Source: Idiomarina fontislapidosi (GTDB taxonomy: Bacteria; Pseudomonadota; Gammaproteobacteria; Enterobacterales; Alteromonadaceae). Taken from it: 64,000 nucleotides of DNA. The notes under the pieces are model-generated. The model was not told the origin of the DNA. It was given only the letters and a program-made list of their open reading frames with translations, and made no database searches. The stretch's first letter is position 1; every line of letters begins with the position of its first letter. Shown in pieces: positions 8,623 through 20,039 of the stretch. The translations under genes and the position numbers were made by a program. The DNA is taken from the NCBI RefSeq assembly GCF_003226255.1, contig NZ_QJST01000002.1:62001-126000 (forward strand), read 5' to 3'.

Positions 8623-10083
8623 ATGACACAACAAATAAAACAGCCTACGCTTTTTCAGGCACTCATTCCGCTGGTTGCGCTGGTCATTATGTTGGCCTCA
8701 TCGGTGTACTTCTTTGGGGAGGATTCATCCTATGGCCCTAACCAGATCGCACTTTGGATAGCTGCGGGTATCGCTTGTATTATCGGCTTCAAAAATGGCT
8801 TTAGCTGGGAGCAGATAGAGAAGGGCATTCAGGAAGGTATCTCGGTTGCCCTAGGCGCTATGCTGATTATTCTCGCTGTCGGCTCGTTGATTGGTACTTG
8901 GCTTCTTTCTGGTACCGTACCAACCCTTATCTATTATGGCTTGGAGCTATTAAATCCAGGCTTATTTTATGCCGCTAGCTGTATCATCTGTGGCATTATC
9001 GCGCTATCGATTGGCAGTTCTTGGACCACCGCAGCGACCATTGGTGTGGCATTAATGGGCGTTGCCTCGGGTATGGGACTCGACCCTGCCATTGCCGCGG
9101 GTGCTATCGTCTCAGGTTCATACTTTGGTGATAAGATGTCGCCGCTTTCAGATACCACTAACTTGGCTCCTGCAGTCAGTGGTACAGAACTGTTCGCACA
9201 CATCCGATATATGGGTTACACCGCCGGTCCCGCGTTCATTATCTCAGTGACCCTGTTTTTATTCTTGGGCTTAAATGCAGATTCTGCAGTCTCGCTCGAG
9301 AAGCTCAACCAGATGCAAAACCTGTTGGACAATACCTTTAATGTCGGATGGGCAATGCTTGTGCCATTGTTTGTTCTGCTATTTTTAGCCGCTACACGCA
9401 AGCCTGCGCTCCCCACGGTGTTTTTTGGAGCGCTATTGGGCGGTGTTTGGGCTCTTATTTTCCAGCCTGATATGGTTCAACAGATGGCCGATGGCGAAGG
9501 TTTTCTCGCGCACTTAAAAGTGATCTGGTTGGCAATGTCTGACGGTACTACCGTAAGCACAGGCAGCACCAACCTTGATTCGCTTTTAAGTGGCGGGGGT
9601 ATGTCGAGCATGCTTAATACCCTCTGGTTGATTTTAAGCGCGATGACCTTTGGTGCGGTGATGGAAAAACTCGGCCTATTACAGCGCTTCATTCAAGGTA
9701 TGTTGAAGTCTGCGAAATCTGTGGGCAGTTTAATCACCGGTACATTATTTACCTGTTTCGGCGCTAACGTATTAACCGCCGACCAGTACATGGCAATTGT
9801 TCTGCCAGGTCGTATGTTTAAAGAAGAATATCAACGTCGTGGGCTGGACCCACGTGTGCTTTCTCGGACACTCGAAGACAGTGGTACGCTAACCTCAGCG
9901 CTGATTCCATGGAATACTTGTGGTGCTTATATGTTTAGCGTATTAGCAGTGAGTCCGTTGGATTATGGCATCTATGCATTCTTCAATTACCTAACACCAT
10001 TAATTGCGATTGTACTGGCTTACACTGGATGGACGATTTTATATCGCGAGCCAGAGATGACTGAAAATACTCAAACGTCGTAA
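8623..10083 (+). CDS. nhaC: NhaC-family Na+/H+ antiporter
   Basis: Membrane exchanger of the NhaC/ArsB-like superfamily. The 486-aa protein has about 11-12 transmembrane segments and the NhaC signature region GSYFGDKMSPLSDTTNLAPAVSG, plus GSSWTTAATIGVALMG and a second repeat ending SRTLEDSGTLTSALIPWNTCGAY. Some NhaC members exchange malate/lactate or amino acids rather than simple Na+/H+, so the label is family-level. It starts 12 bases after the NSS transporter and ends 9 bases before pepN, so the three are probably one operon joining peptide cleavage, amino-acid uptake and Na+ balance. Confidence 0.88.
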   Translation: MTQQIKQPTLFQALIPLVALVIMLASSVYFFGEDSSYGPNQIALWIAAGIACIIGFKNGFSWEQIEKGIQEGISVALGAMLIILAVGSLIGTWLLSGTVPTLIYYGLELLNPGLFYAASCIICGIIALSIGSSWTTAATIGVALMGVASGMGLDPAIAAGAIVSGSYFGDKMSPLSDTTNLAPAVSGTELFAHIRYMGYTAGPAFIISVTLFLFLGLNADSAVSLEKLNQMQNLLDNTFNVGWAMLVPLFVLLFLAATRKPALPTVFFGALLGGVWALIFQPDMVQQMADGEGFLAHLKVIWLAMSDGTTVSTGSTNLDSLLSGGGMSSMLNTLWLILSAMTFGAVMEKLGLLQRFIQGMLKSAKSVGSLITGTLFTCFGANVLTADQYMAIVLPGRMFKEEYQRRGLDPRVLSRTLEDSGTLTSALIPWNTCGAYMFSVLAVSPLDYGIYAFFNYLTPLIAIVLAYTGWTILYREPEMTENTQTS

Positions 10084-10092
10084 AGAGGGTTT

Positions 10093-12705
10093 ATGTCACA
10101 AAAAACCGCGAAGTATCGTAAGGATTATCAAGCGCCTAAGTTTACTATTGATACGGTGAACTTAGTCGTAGAACTCGATAAAACACACACACGTGTGACG
10201 AACACGATGACCATTAAGCGCCAAGGCGACCATAAGGATGCATTGGTTCTAGATGGTGAGCATATTCAATTAGAACAGCTCGCTTTAAATGGCAAAGCCG
10301 TTGACGCGCATAAGTATGAGATCGATGATGCAACGCTAACTGTTCACGTGGATGATAATGAGTTCACGCTGACCGTTGTGAATACATTAAACCCTTCAAC
10401 GAACAAAGCGCTTGAAGGGCTGTACCTCGCCGAAGGCACCTTTTGTACACAATGTGAAGCAGAAGGCTTCCGCCGCATTACCTATTACTTAGATCGCCCC
10501 GATGTGTTGGCGACATTTACAACTAAAGTCATTGCTCCCAATGCAGATTATCCTCACATTCTAGCCAACGGTAATAGTGTTGAGCGTGGTGAGGAAGGCG
10601 GCAAACCTTTTGTAACTTGGCACGACCCGTATCCAAAGCCAAGTTATCTGTTTGCGTTGGTCTGTGGTGATTTTGATTTGCTAGAGGATACCTTTGTCAC
10701 ACGCGAAGGTCGCGAAGTGGCACTGCAGTTGTTCGTGGATAAGGGCAATCTCGATCGCAGCGAACATGCAATGGTCTCATTAAAGAACGCCATGCGTTGG
10801 GATGAAGAACGCTTTGGTTTGGTTTATGACCTCGATATCTACATGATCGTCGCCGTCGACTTTTTCAATATGGGCGCTATGGAGAACAAAGGGCTCAATG
10901 TCTTTAACTCCAAATATGTGCTCGCCAACCCTAAAACGGGCACTGACCAAGACTTCCTCAATATTGAATCGGTGATCGGTCATGAATATTTTCATAATTG
11001 GACTGGCAACCGCATTACCTGTCGTGATTGGTTTCAACTGTCGCTGAAGGAAGGGTTAACCGTGTTCCGTGATCAGGAGTTTAGTTCTGACTTAGGCTCG
11101 CGCGCAGTTAATCGTATTCAAAACGTAAAAGTGATCCGTAGTCATCAGTTTACTGAAGATGCAGGACCGATGGCACATCCTATTCGCCCTGACAAAGTGG
11201 TCGAAATGAATAACTTCTATACGGTGACCGTGTATAACAAAGGCTCCGAAGTTATTCGTATGATGCATACCTTGCTTGGCGAGGCAGGCTTTCAAAATGG
11301 TATGAAGCGCTATGTCGAACGCCATGACGGTGCAGCGGTTACCTGTGAAGACTTTGTCAGAGCGATGGAAGATGCTAATGACCGTGATCTCTCCGTCTTC
11401 CGTCGCTGGTATGAGCAGGCAGGTACACCCAATGTTCAGGTTGAGACGTCATTTGATGCCGAGAAGCAGCAACTTGTTGTTAATACGCGTCAAACGATCC
11501 CTGCAACACCAGGTCAACCTGAAAAATTGCCAATGCATATCCCGATGCGTATTTCTGCCTATTCTCCCAGGGGTGAACAGATTGCGTTAAGTGATAATTT
11601 GCTTGAGTTGACAGAAGAGCGCCAAACGTTCCATGTCAGTGGTGCGTTTGCGCAGCAGCTTAACGAAAATGAAGCGCCTATCATATCGGTGTTCGATGAT
11701 TTCTCAGCGCCGGTTAAAGTTGAGCGTGACCTGCCAGAGTCGGCATTGTTGACCTTGATGGCTCATGCCAACGATCCCGTGAGTCGTTGGGATGCGGCAC
11801 AACAATTATTTACCCGTCGAGTAGTTGATGCGGTTAAAACACAAACCACGGTCGAGGTGGATGAAGCGCTTGTCACTGCGTGCGAACGATTGATAACGTC
11901 TGATACTGATCCGGCATTGATTGCACTCACCTTAACTTTACCGAGTGCGGCGACTGTTGGGGAGTATTTCGAAACGATCCAAATTGACGCAATCGTACAG
12001 AACCTACGTCAGTTGAAGCGACACCTAGCGGATCAGTTGCATGGTACCATGGGCGCGCGCTACGCCGAGATTTACCAGCAATTACAACAACATGATTACC
12101 GTTTATCGGGCGAGGATATCGCGTTACGTCAATTGCAGAATGTGTTGCTGAGCTATTTGACCGTTGCCGGTGAGAATTATGTCAACTTGAGTCAGACTCA
12201 GTTCGATAACGCTTCGAATATGACCGATCGACTCGCCGCGTTGCAAGCGTCAGTGTGGGGGAATGCGACCAACGCGACGACTTTAATCGAAGCGTTTGAT
12301 AAACAGTGGCGCGGTGATAAGTTGGTAATGGATAAGTGGTTCCAAACACAAGCATTAGCTGATACAGATGGCACTATCGCCAATGTCAAAGCGTTGATGA
12401 ATCACCCTGATTTCAGTCTCGACAACCCGAATCGAATCTATTCATTACTGGCTGCTTTTACGCAGAATAGTGCGCGTTTCCATCAGTTCGATGGTTCAGG
12501 TTATGAGCTGATTGGTGACGTTATTTGCCAATTGAATGACAAGAATCCACAAGTGGCTTCGCGCTTGATCTCTGGGTTTATGTCGTGGAAGCGATATGAT
12601 GCTGAACGGCAGGCGTTAATGAAGCAGCAGTTGGAGAAAATTCAAGCGTTGCCAAACCTTGCCAGTGATTTGCAAGAAAAAATAGAAAATAGTTTAACTG
12701 CATAA
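10093..12705 (+). CDS. pepN: Aminopeptidase N (M1 family)
   Basis: Cytosolic zinc aminopeptidase of wide specificity, the main enzyme removing N-terminal residues from peptides. The 870-aa length equals that of E. coli PepN, and even the numbering agrees: GAMEN at 261-265, zinc ligands His297, His301 (HEYFH) and Glu320 (KEG), catalytic Glu298. The N-terminal beta domain, thermolysin-like domain, small beta domain and C-terminal helical domain are all complete. RBS AGAGGG lies before ATG 10093. It follows nhaC by 9 bases and precedes the DUF2835 gene by 35. Confidence 0.97.
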   Translation: MSQKTAKYRKDYQAPKFTIDTVNLVVELDKTHTRVTNTMTIKRQGDHKDALVLDGEHIQLEQLALNGKAVDAHKYEIDDATLTVHVDDNEFTLTVVNTLNPSTNKALEGLYLAEGTFCTQCEAEGFRRITYYLDRPDVLATFTTKVIAPNADYPHILANGNSVERGEEGGKPFVTWHDPYPKPSYLFALVCGDFDLLEDTFVTREGREVALQLFVDKGNLDRSEHAMVSLKNAMRWDEERFGLVYDLDIYMIVAVDFFNMGAMENKGLNVFNSKYVLANPKTGTDQDFLNIESVIGHEYFHNWTGNRITCRDWFQLSLKEGLTVFRDQEFSSDLGSRAVNRIQNVKVIRSHQFTEDAGPMAHPIRPDKVVEMNNFYTVTVYNKGSEVIRMMHTLLGEAGFQNGMKRYVERHDGAAVTCEDFVRAMEDANDRDLSVFRRWYEQAGTPNVQVETSFDAEKQQLVVNTRQTIPATPGQPEKLPMHIPMRISAYSPRGEQIALSDNLLELTEERQTFHVSGAFAQQLNENEAPIISVFDDFSAPVKVERDLPESALLTLMAHANDPVSRWDAAQQLFTRRVVDAVKTQTTVEVDEALVTACERLITSDTDPALIALTLTLPSAATVGEYFETIQIDAIVQNLRQLKRHLADQLHGTMGARYAEIYQQLQQHDYRLSGEDIALRQLQNVLLSYLTVAGENYVNLSQTQFDNASNMTDRLAALQASVWGNATNATTLIEAFDKQWRGDKLVMDKWFQTQALADTDGTIANVKALMNHPDFSLDNPNRIYSLLAAFTQNSARFHQFDGSGYELIGDVICQLNDKNPQVASRLISGFMSWKRYDAERQALMKQQLEKIQALPNLASDLQEKIENSLTA

Positions 12706-12740
12706 CTATTTCTCATAGTGAGTTAGGAGGGGGTCATCCT

Positions 12741-12962
12741 GTGATTGAATATCGGTTTTCAATTTCTATGTCGTATCAGGAATTTATCGATATTTATTAC
12801 GGCGGTGGCGCCCAACATCTAGTTGTACGCTCAGATACCAACGTCCGAATTGCCATCCCTGCCGGTCGTATGGTTCCATTCGTTGACTCCACGGGTGTGT
12901 CTGGGCGCTTTATTATCCAGCTCGATGACAACAATAAATTCGTTTCCCTCAAACGCATTTAG
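12741..12962 (+). CDS. DUF2835 family small protein
   Basis: A 73-aa protein (IEYRFSISMSYQEFIDIYYGG, then GRMVPFVDSTGVSGRFIIQLD) of the DUF2835 family, found in gammaproteobacteria commonly next to pepN or gdh. Function unknown. It is predicted to be a compact beta-rich domain with no signal peptide or cysteine motif. Start is GTG at 12741, supported by the strong AGGAGG at 12725-12730. It is probably the last gene of the pepN transcription unit; gdh follows after 208 bases. Confidence 0.85.
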   Translation: MIEYRFSISMSYQEFIDIYYGGGAQHLVVRSDTNVRIAIPAGRMVPFVDSTGVSGRFIIQLDDNNKFVSLKRI

Positions 12963-13170
12963 CGACCAAATTGGATAGTTATTAAGTAATTTTTCATAAG
13001 CTTTAATTCACGCTGGTCTAAACACTCATATATTGCACGAATATGCGTTGAAAGCCTGCGTTAAATGTCCGACAATAACATCAATCATAGGTAGATTATC
13101 AGGCCGTGGGCCGCTTTGTGGCTTGCCTACGACGTTTCATCAAAAAAATAATCTCAAGGACTCAGCAATT

Positions 13171-16100
13171 ATGTCGTTGGTTGATGGTCAATCCCCAGTA
13201 CTTTTAGAAAAAGTAGTTGAACTTATTCAGAAGAAAGTTGCATCAAGCCAAGCTCCGCTTGTGCAAGACTTTGCGAAACGTCTTTACCGTAATATTTCGT
13301 CAGATGATTTGAGTCACCGAAATGACAGCGATATGTACGGGGCTGTGCTCGGTTTATGGCACAGCTTTAACGAATATAAACCGGGCGATAAAGCACTGAT
13401 CAAAGTGTATAACCCGGACGTTCCTAACGATGGTTGGGAATCGCCGCATACCATTATCGAAATCATTCAAAGCGACATGCCGTTCATGGTTGACTCTGTT
13501 CGCATGGCATTATCCCGTTTAGGCATTACCAGTCATTTATTACTTCACATGCCAATTAGCCACAAGCGCGATAAAGACAACCAAGTGACCGATTTATTAC
13601 GTCCAGGTACACGCGACGACAACTATATCGATACTGCGTTTTTGATTGAAGTTGATCGCCAAAGCAGCAAAGAAGAGCTTAAAACGCTCAAAAAAGAGCT
13701 CAGCTCGGTAATGGAAGAGATCAGCTTGGCCGTTTCTGACTGGCAACCCATGGTTGATAAACTGTCTGAAGTCGCGGAAGAGGTGACTGCCGAATATTAT
13801 CCAGGCACAAAAGAAGAAAAGGCAAACATTCAGGCGTTCTTACGTTGGTTGGCGAACGATAATTTCACAATAACAGGTTATCGCTCTTATGATTTAAAAC
13901 CTGTTAAAGGTGATTATGAACTGAGCCAAACGAAAGACAGCAGTTTAGGTCTGATGCGTAACTCGGTGAGCGACAAAGGCCGCTTGATTTCAAGCTTACC
14001 TGAGGACGCGCGTGAAATTACCCAAGACGATCGCATTTTATTACTCACCAAAACCAACTCTAAGTCACGAGTTCACCGCCCAGCGCATTGCGACTATATC
14101 GGCGTAAAACGATTTAATGCCGAAGGCGAAGTCATTGGTGAACATCGCTTTATTGGTTTGTATGCGTCGAACTTCTACAACAACAGCGCGCGTGATATCC
14201 CATTGGTATCTGAGAAAATTAAACGTGTGATTGATGCATCGGGTTTTGCACCGCAGTCGCATGCAGCGAAAGCCTTGGTGAATATACTAGAAACCTACCC
14301 GCGTGATGAAGTGGTTCAAGCAGAAGATGACGACCTGTTGCAGGTTGGCTTAGGTGTTCTACAAATGCAGGAACGTGACATGACCCGCGTTTTCTTGCGT
14401 CGTGACATCTTTGGACGCTTCATGACCTGTATGGTTTACGTACCTAAAGAGCGCTACAACACGTTATTACGTCAACGCACGCAGCGTATTTTAAAACAAA
14501 CATTGCGCACTCAGCACGATGTGGACTTTACGACTTATTTTTCGGAATCAAATCTCGCACGCACGCATTACACCGTGCGTCTAGAAGACGACCAGCAGGA
14601 CGTGAATGTGAAGGAATTGGAACAGAACCTAATTGAAGCCGCTCGTACGTGGGAAGACAACTTTGAGCGCATTTTAAACTCAACCTTTGGGGAAGCGCGC
14701 TCAACACGTTTGAATAAACGTTACAGCCAAGCATTTCCACGCGCGTACAAAGAAGATGTTTTACCGTCTGTTGCCATTTCTGACATCAACCAACTTGAAT
14801 CGCTTGATGATGATCACAAGCTGGGCATGGTGTTGTACCGTGCACAAGAAGAAAAAGATGACAGTAAATATCTGCGTCTGAAGCTGTTCCATAAAGACGA
14901 GCCGATTCATTTGTCTGACGTGTTGCCGATGTTGGAAAACTTCGGTTTACGTGTCATTGGTGAGAGTCCGTACCCGGTTAAAACCTCCGATGGTAACGTT
15001 TTCTGGATCCTCGACTTCCACATGATCCATACCGGCGGTGCGCTCGATCTCGAAACCAGTCGCGAGCTGTTCCAAGATGCGTTTGCCAAGGTTTGGAAGG
15101 GCGAACTTGAGGATGACGGTTTCAACCGTTTGGTACTTGGTGCAGGCATGACGGGTCGTCAGGTCACTATTTTGCGTATGTTTGCTAAATACATGCGTCA
15201 GATTGGTACGACCTTTAGCCAAAGCTATATTGAGAGCACCTTTAGCAAGTATCCATTACTTGCCAAATTGGTTATCAAAATGTTCTTTACCCGCTTTGAG
15301 CCAGGTACCAAAGGTGTCGAGAAGAAGCTTGATGCGCTACATACGCGGATTAATACCGAGCTCGATAGCGTGGCAAACCTCGATGACGACCGTATTATTC
15401 GTCGTTACGTTGAATTGATTGATGCGGCACTGCGCACAAACTTCTTCCAAAAAGACGAGAAGGGCAATGATAAACCGTATATCTCGGTTAAGTTCTTACC
15501 AGAGCTTGTGCCAGAGATGCCTTTACCTTTGCCTAAGTTTGAGATTTTTGTTTACTCACCACGGGTTGAAGGTGTTCACCTTCGTGGCGGCAAAGTAGCA
15601 CGGGGTGGTTTGCGCTGGTCTGATCGTCGCGAAGATTTCCGTACCGAGATTTTAGGTCTTGTTAAAGCGCAGCAAGTTAAGAACACAGTCATCGTGCCGG
15701 TCGGCGCCAAAGGTGGTTTCTATTGTAAACACCTGCCTGAAGATCGCGAAGGCATGATTGCCGAAGGTCAAGCCTGTTACAAAACCTTCATCCGCGCGCT
15801 GTTAGATATTACGGATAACATCGTTGAAGGTGAGATCGTACCGCCTGTCGACGTGGTTCGCCAGGATGAAGACGACCCGTATTTGGTTGTTGCTGCGGAT
15901 AAAGGGACTGCGACCTTCTCGGATATTGCGAATGGTATTTCAGCCGAGTACAACTTCTGGTTGGGTGATGCGTTTGCGTCGGGTGGTTCAGTGGGTTATG
16001 ACCACAAGAAAATGGGTATTACCGCCCGCGGTGCTTGGGAGTCGGTTAAGCGCCACTTCCGTGAAATGGGCATTGATTGCCAAACAACGGATTTTACTTG

Positions 16101-18015
16101 TGTCGCGATTGGTGACATGGCTGGCGACGTGTTTGGTAACGGCATGCTGTTATCTAAACATACCCGTTTACAAGCGGCATTTAACCACATGCACATCTTC
16201 ATTGACCCCGAGCCGGATGCAGCGAGTTCGTGGAAAGAACGCGATCGCTTGTTTAAATTACCGCGTTCAAGCTGGGAAGATTACAATAAAGAATTGATTT
16301 CGAAGGGTGGTGGCGTCTTTAACCGTAGCGCTAAAGCGATAGAGCTTACGCCAGAAATGAAGAAGATGCTGGGCTCGCAGAAGAAGACAATGACGCCAAA
16401 CGAGCTGATCCGTGCATGCTTAACCATGGATGTTGATCTGATCTGGAACGGTGGTATCGGTACTTATATTAAAGGTAAGGAAGAAACCGATTCTGACGTG
16501 GGTGACCGCGCCAACGATGCACTGCGCGTTAACGGTGCCGAGCTAAAAGCCAAAGTGATTGGTGAGGGCGGTAACTTGGGTCTGACTCAATTAGGCCGTA
16601 TTGAGTTTGCCCAGCGCGGCGGTCGTATTAACACTGACTTCGTGGATAACGTAGGTGGTGTTGACTGCTCGGACAACGAAGTCAATATCAAGATCTTGCT
16701 GAATGGCTTAGTGAATAACGGTGATTTGACTAAGAAACAGCGCGATAAGCTTCTGTACGATATGACTGATGAAGTGGCTGAAATCGTTGTTGATGATTGT
16801 AATCGCCAGACTCAATCACTGTCGATTACAGCGCTACGCGGTGCTGACCAAATCAAGGAATTACAACGCTTCATCCATCAGCTTGAACGAGACGGCGCAT
16901 TGAACCGTACGCTTGAGTTCTTGCCATCAGATGATGAGTTGGCTGAACGTCAGGCACAAAATAAAGGCTTAACCCGTCCAGAGCTGTCGGTACTGACTGC
17001 TTACGGCAAGATGGTATTAAAAGAACAGCTGATCACTGACGAAATCACTGAAGATCCGTTTCATAGTAAAGCACTGTTCCGTTCGTTCCCGAAACCATTA
17101 CAGGAGCAATTTGCGGACTCAATGGCATCACACCCATTGAAGGGGCAAATTATTGCGACCAAGCTGGCGAATACCATCGTCAACGATATGGGTCCTAATT
17201 TTGTATTCCGCAAACAAGAGGCAACCGGTGCAACAATTACCGAAGTGGCCTCAGCATTTGTTGTGGCACGTGAGTGCTTCCGCGTTGAAGAGTTGTGGGA
17301 TGCTATTGAAGCGTTAAATAACAAGGTACCAGCGGAAACGCAGAATGACATTCTGTTCCAAGTACGTCGTATGGTGCGCCGCGCGACGCGTTGGTTCTTG
17401 CGTCACCGCAATGCCAAGTTGAACGGTATTCAGGAGCATATCGATTTTTATATGCCGGCATTCGATGACTTGCGTAAGAACTGTCTGACTTACATGAACG
17501 AAGACGAAGCAGCGGTTATCCAAAAATCGATTGATCGCTATGTAGAGCAGGGGCTACCTAAAGCCTTGGCACAAGAAGTAGCGAGTTTGAGCACGGTATT
17601 CTCGGCAATGGATATCGCTGAAATCGCGGATGACACGAAACAGTCGTATCAGATCGTGGGTAATATGTACTTCTACTTGGGTGCACGCTTGAACTTGCAC
17701 TGGTTCCTTAACCAGATTAACAATCAGCCAGTTGCCAACCATTGGCAGGCCTTGGCTCGTGCAGCGTTCCGTGAGGAGCTGGATTGGCAGCAACGTGCAC
17801 TTACACTCGTTGTCTTGAAGTCAGCCGCCGAAATCGCTGAGCCACTGAAGATGCTTGATGATTGGATGGCACAGAATGAAGCGCTGCTACAGCGCTGGCA
17901 GTCTATGTTGTCGGACTTCCGCACGACGAAAAGTCACGAGTTTGCGAAATTCTCAGTGGCGCTTCGCGAGTTGATGTTGTTGAGCCACAACTGTGCGCCT
18001 AAGGTATCTGCATAG
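13171..18015 (+). CDS. gdhB: NAD-specific glutamate dehydrogenase, large (180-kDa) type
   Basis: Deaminates L-glutamate to 2-oxoglutarate with NAD+; this large class is catabolic in known members (Pseudomonas, Shewanella). The chosen start is ATG at 13171 ([20 protein letters not shown]) with AAGGA at 13156-13160, giving 1614 aa, normal for the class. A longer open frame to 13033 has no family-like sequence. The regulatory N-terminal half (ACT-like parts) runs to about 700, and the catalytic core is at about 730-1250, with [16 protein letters not shown] and the catalytic Lys near 847 in [11 protein letters not shown] dinucleotide-binding region ([14 protein letters not shown]) and a long helical C-terminal domain follow. 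Its stop overlaps the pyrD start by one base. With PepN and the transporters, it points to amino acids as carbon source. Confidence 0.96.
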   Translation: MSLVDGQSPVLLEKVVELIQKKVASSQAPLVQDFAKRLYRNISSDDLSHRNDSDMYGAVLGLWHSFNEYKPGDKALIKVYNPDVPNDGWESPHTIIEIIQSDMPFMVDSVRMALSRLGITSHLLLHMPISHKRDKDNQVTDLLRPGTRDDNYIDTAFLIEVDRQSSKEELKTLKKELSSVMEEISLAVSDWQPMVDKLSEVAEEVTAEYYPGTKEEKANIQAFLRWLANDNFTITGYRSYDLKPVKGDYELSQTKDSSLGLMRNSVSDKGRLISSLPEDAREITQDDRILLLTKTNSKSRVHRPAHCDYIGVKRFNAEGEVIGEHRFIGLYASNFYNNSARDIPLVSEKIKRVIDASGFAPQSHAAKALVNILETYPRDEVVQAEDDDLLQVGLGVLQMQERDMTRVFLRRDIFGRFMTCMVYVPKERYNTLLRQRTQRILKQTLRTQHDVDFTTYFSESNLARTHYTVRLEDDQQDVNVKELEQNLIEAARTWEDNFERILNSTFGEARSTRLNKRYSQAFPRAYKEDVLPSVAISDINQLESLDDDHKLGMVLYRAQEEKDDSKYLRLKLFHKDEPIHLSDVLPMLENFGLRVIGESPYPVKTSDGNVFWILDFHMIHTGGALDLETSRELFQDAFAKVWKGELEDDGFNRLVLGAGMTGRQVTILRMFAKYMRQIGTTFSQSYIESTFSKYPLLAKLVIKMFFTRFEPGTKGVEKKLDALHTRINTELDSVANLDDDRIIRRYVELIDAALRTNFFQKDEKGNDKPYISVKFLPELVPEMPLPLPKFEIFVYSPRVEGVHLRGGKVARGGLRWSDRREDFRTEILGLVKAQQVKNTVIVPVGAKGGFYCKHLPEDREGMIAEGQACYKTFIRALLDITDNIVEGEIVPPVDVVRQDEDDPYLVVAADKGTATFSDIANGISAEYNFWLGDAFASGGSVGYDHKKMGITARGAWESVKRHFREMGIDCQTTDFTCVAIGDMAGDVFGNGMLLSKHTRLQAAFNHMHIFIDPEPDAASSWKERDRLFKLPRSSWEDYNKELISKGGGVFNRSAKAIELTPEMKKMLGSQKKTMTPNELIRACLTMDVDLIWNGGIGTYIKGKEETDSDVGDRANDALRVNGAELKAKVIGEGGNLGLTQLGRIEFAQRGGRINTDFVDNVGGVDCSDNEVNIKILLNGLVNNGDLTKKQRDKLLYDMTDEVAEIVVDDCNRQTQSLSITALRGADQIKELQRFIHQLERDGALNRTLEFLPSDDELAERQAQNKGLTRPELSVLTAYGKMVLKEQLITDEITEDPFHSKALFRSFPKPLQEQFADSMASHPLKGQIIATKLANTIVNDMGPNFVFRKQEATGATITEVASAFVVARECFRVEELWDAIEALNNKVPAETQNDILFQVRRMVRRATRWFLRHRNAKLNGIQEHIDFYMPAFDDLRKNCLTYMNEDEAAVIQKSIDRYVEQGLPKALAQEVASLSTVFSAMDIAEIADDTKQSYQIVGNMYFYLGARLNLHWFLNQINNQPVANHWQALARAAFREELDWQQRALTLVVLKSAAEIAEPLKMLDDWMAQNEALLQRWQSMLSDFRTTKSHEFAKFSVALRELMLLSHNCAPKVSA

Positions 18016-19022
18016 TGTATAACTTGGTTAGAAAGTGGTTGTTTAACCAAGATGCCGAGCGTTCGCATGACTTGACGCTCGGTATACTCCGGCGTTTTGC
18101 TTCCACGCCATTATCCTTGGCGTGGAAGCAACAATTACCGACTAAGCCAGTGACGGTCATGGGCATTGAGTTCCCAAATGCGGTCGGACTTGCAGCCGGG
18201 CTCGATAAGAACGCGCGTTGTATGACGGCGTTTGGCCAAATGGGCTTTGGTTTTATTGAAGTCGGCACGGTTACTCCGAAACCACAAGCGGGGAATGCTA
18301 AACCGAGGTTATTCCGTCTAGTTGAAGACGAAGCGATTATTAATCGCATGGGCTTTAATAATGACGGGGTCGATGCACTTGTAGAGCAGGTTAAGCAACG
18401 CAAGTATCAAGGCGTGTTGGGTATAAACATTGGTAAAAATAAGGTGACCGAGGAGCAAGACGCTCTGCAGGACTATCTTGTGTGCTTGACCAAGGTGTAT
18501 CCCTATGCCGATTACGTGACCATTAATATTTCGTCTCCTAATACTCCTGGCTTGCGTAACTTTCAGCACGGCGATGCGCTTAATAGTTTGTTGGCAGGCT
18601 TAAAGGCCGAACAGAAAAAGTTGGCTGAAACACACAATAAATACGTGCCGCTAGTGGTCAAGATTGCACCTGATCTGAGCCCGGAAGAAGTCCGTACCAT
18701 GGCTGACGCATTTAATAATCAAGGTATTGATGGTGTGATTGCAACCAACACCACACTTGCGCGTGAAGGTCTAACGGATCAGCAGTTAGCAAGCGAGGCG
18801 GGTGGTTTAAGTGGTAAACCTGTTCGTGATCGCAGCACCAATGTGATTCGTTTGTTACGCAGTTCATTGAATCAATCAATTTCGATTATTGGCGTAGGCG
18901 GCATTGATTCCGCTGAGGCAGCGCAGCAAAAGCTCGAAGCAGGCGCCGCGTTGGTACAGGTTTACACAGGATTTATCTACAAAGGCCCTAAGTTGATAAA
19001 GGATATTGTGAATAACTTGTAA
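18015..19022 (+). CDS. pyrD: Dihydroorotate dehydrogenase (quinone), class 2
   Basis: Membrane-associated FMN enzyme that oxidises dihydroorotate to orotate in pyrimidine synthesis, passing electrons to quinone. The 335 aa match E. coli PyrD (336). The N-terminal amphipathic helices ([22 protein letters not shown]) mark the class 2 type. Conserved parts include [27 protein letters not shown] with the catalytic-base Ser, KIAPDLS, ATNTT and [13 protein letters not shown]. The start is GTG at 18015, overlapping the gdh stop codon TAG by one base, so translation is probably coupled. Followed by zapC as in E. coli. Confidence 0.95.
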   Translation: MYNLVRKWLFNQDAERSHDLTLGILRRFASTPLSLAWKQQLPTKPVTVMGIEFPNAVGLAAGLDKNARCMTAFGQMGFGFIEVGTVTPKPQAGNAKPRLFRLVEDEAIINRMGFNNDGVDALVEQVKQRKYQGVLGINIGKNKVTEEQDALQDYLVCLTKVYPYADYVTINISSPNTPGLRNFQHGDALNSLLAGLKAEQKKLAETHNKYVPLVVKIAPDLSPEEVRTMADAFNNQGIDGVIATNTTLAREGLTDQQLASEAGGLSGKPVRDRSTNVIRLLRSSLNQSISIIGVGGIDSAEAAQQKLEAGAALVQVYTGFIYKGPKLIKDIVNNL

Positions 19023-19091
19023 AGCTGGGTGACTTTGGGTACTCTATCTGCCAAATTTATAACAACATTCATAATAATAAAGGTGTGCAAG

Positions 19092-19640
19092 TTGGAACTT
19101 AATCAACACATGTGTTGGCTATACGACGATAACGCTCAGCCATTGTCTATTCAGACAGGGGATGGCGCACCTTTCCGATTGCCTTATAAACATAAGCAGT
19201 TAGTGAATGTTGATTTTACCTCAGCACCTTTCAATATCGAAGATCTGACATTACTGCAAAATTTCGTTGATGTACTCGAGGGGTATTCAACCGAAGAGCT
19301 CGGTTCATCGACGGAGCAGGCCGCCTTGTGCGCGACCGCATTTGTGCGTTTTGGCTGTCCGCAGATGCCACAAAGCTGGCACTTCCAAAAATCTAACATC
19401 GATGAGTGGGCACCAGAGCGTCATATTTGTGAGCTCAATAGTGGCTTTGATGACGGTCTGTTCTTAATTATCGAGCGTGATGAAGAGTTTGCTTCGTGTC
19501 TATTGCTGTCAAAGGATATGCAACTTTCACCGATTAAAACACTCAAGCAGTATCACGTTATAAAAGTACTGCATAACCGCTTATTGCCTTCGACACTCGA
19601 AATGCGTCAAACGATGCTTTCCAGCCAACGCTTAGCCTAA
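19092..19640 (+). CDS. zapC: Cell division protein ZapC
   Basis: FtsZ-ring stabilising protein of the cytoplasm. The recognisable parts are CWLYDD, the LPYKHKQL segment and FVRFGCPQMPQSWHF, matching the conserved PQMPKSWHF of ZapC. The start is taken as TTG at 19092 with AAAGG at 19079-19083: this gives 182 aa, close to E. coli ZapC (180), while the GTG at 19029 adds a non-conserved hydrophobic stretch. The pyrD-zapC-rlmKL-uup order is the same as in E. coli apart from inserted or lost genes. Identity to ZapC is modest, so the function is a family-based call. Confidence 0.82.
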   Translation: MELNQHMCWLYDDNAQPLSIQTGDGAPFRLPYKHKQLVNVDFTSAPFNIEDLTLLQNFVDVLEGYSTEELGSSTEQAALCATAFVRFGCPQMPQSWHFQKSNIDEWAPERHICELNSGFDDGLFLIIERDEEFASCLLLSKDMQLSPIKTLKQYHVIKVLHNRLLPSTLEMRQTMLSSQRLA

Positions 19641-19781
19641 ACAGCAACGACGCTTTCTACCGATCAATGGTAGGGGATTGAAATGTGTGTTTTGGGACTT
19701 ACTGAATTTGTTTCTTTATTGCTTACTTTGTTTGTTTTACGAGAGATATACAAGAAAGGTATCTTAGATAGGCATCGGAAT

Positions 19782-19858
<77 letters not shown>

Positions 19859-19873
19859 TCCGATGTGGGATGC

Positions 19874-19902
19874 ATAATATACACGTCCTGCCAGTAGCGC
19901 AA
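19874..19902 (-). promoter_or_regulatory. Promoter of tRNA-fMet
   Basis: On the minus strand, TTGCGC (19897-19902) and TATTAT (19874-19879) are separated by exactly 17 bases. A transcript would begin only about 8-10 bases before the mature 5' end. Placement fits a stable-RNA promoter. Confidence 0.65.
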
Positions 19903-19981
19903 GGGCTTTTTTTAAATATACAGTTCAAATGCATAAAAAACACACATACCGAACAACCTTTGTTCACTTCACAGGGTTTTA

Positions 19982-20010
19982 AAGACACATTGGCCCAGAA
20001 ACGCTATAAT
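19982..20010 (+). promoter_or_regulatory. Promoter of rlmKL
   Basis: AAGACA (19982-19987), 17-base spacer, perfect TATAAT (20005-20010), followed by a GC-rich discriminator CGCGAG. The start codon of rlmKL is 29 bases beyond the -10 box. Confidence 0.6.
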
Positions 20011-20039
20011 CGCGAGCAAATTACTGAATGGAATAAACT

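Noticed and set aside
13033-13170. 46-residue N-terminal extension of the large glutamate dehydrogenase
   Set aside because: No ribosome binding site, unlike any GDH2 N-terminus I know, and a good ATG with AAGGA stands at 13171.
12963-13170. Riboswitch in the leader of glutamate dehydrogenase
   Set aside because: The 208 bases show no glycine, glutamine or other riboswitch core that I can recognise and no terminator hairpin.
15824-16297. 157-codon open frame inside glutamate dehydrogenase
   Set aside because: Basic, low-complexity shadow of the highly conserved catalytic region in another frame; no ribosome binding site.
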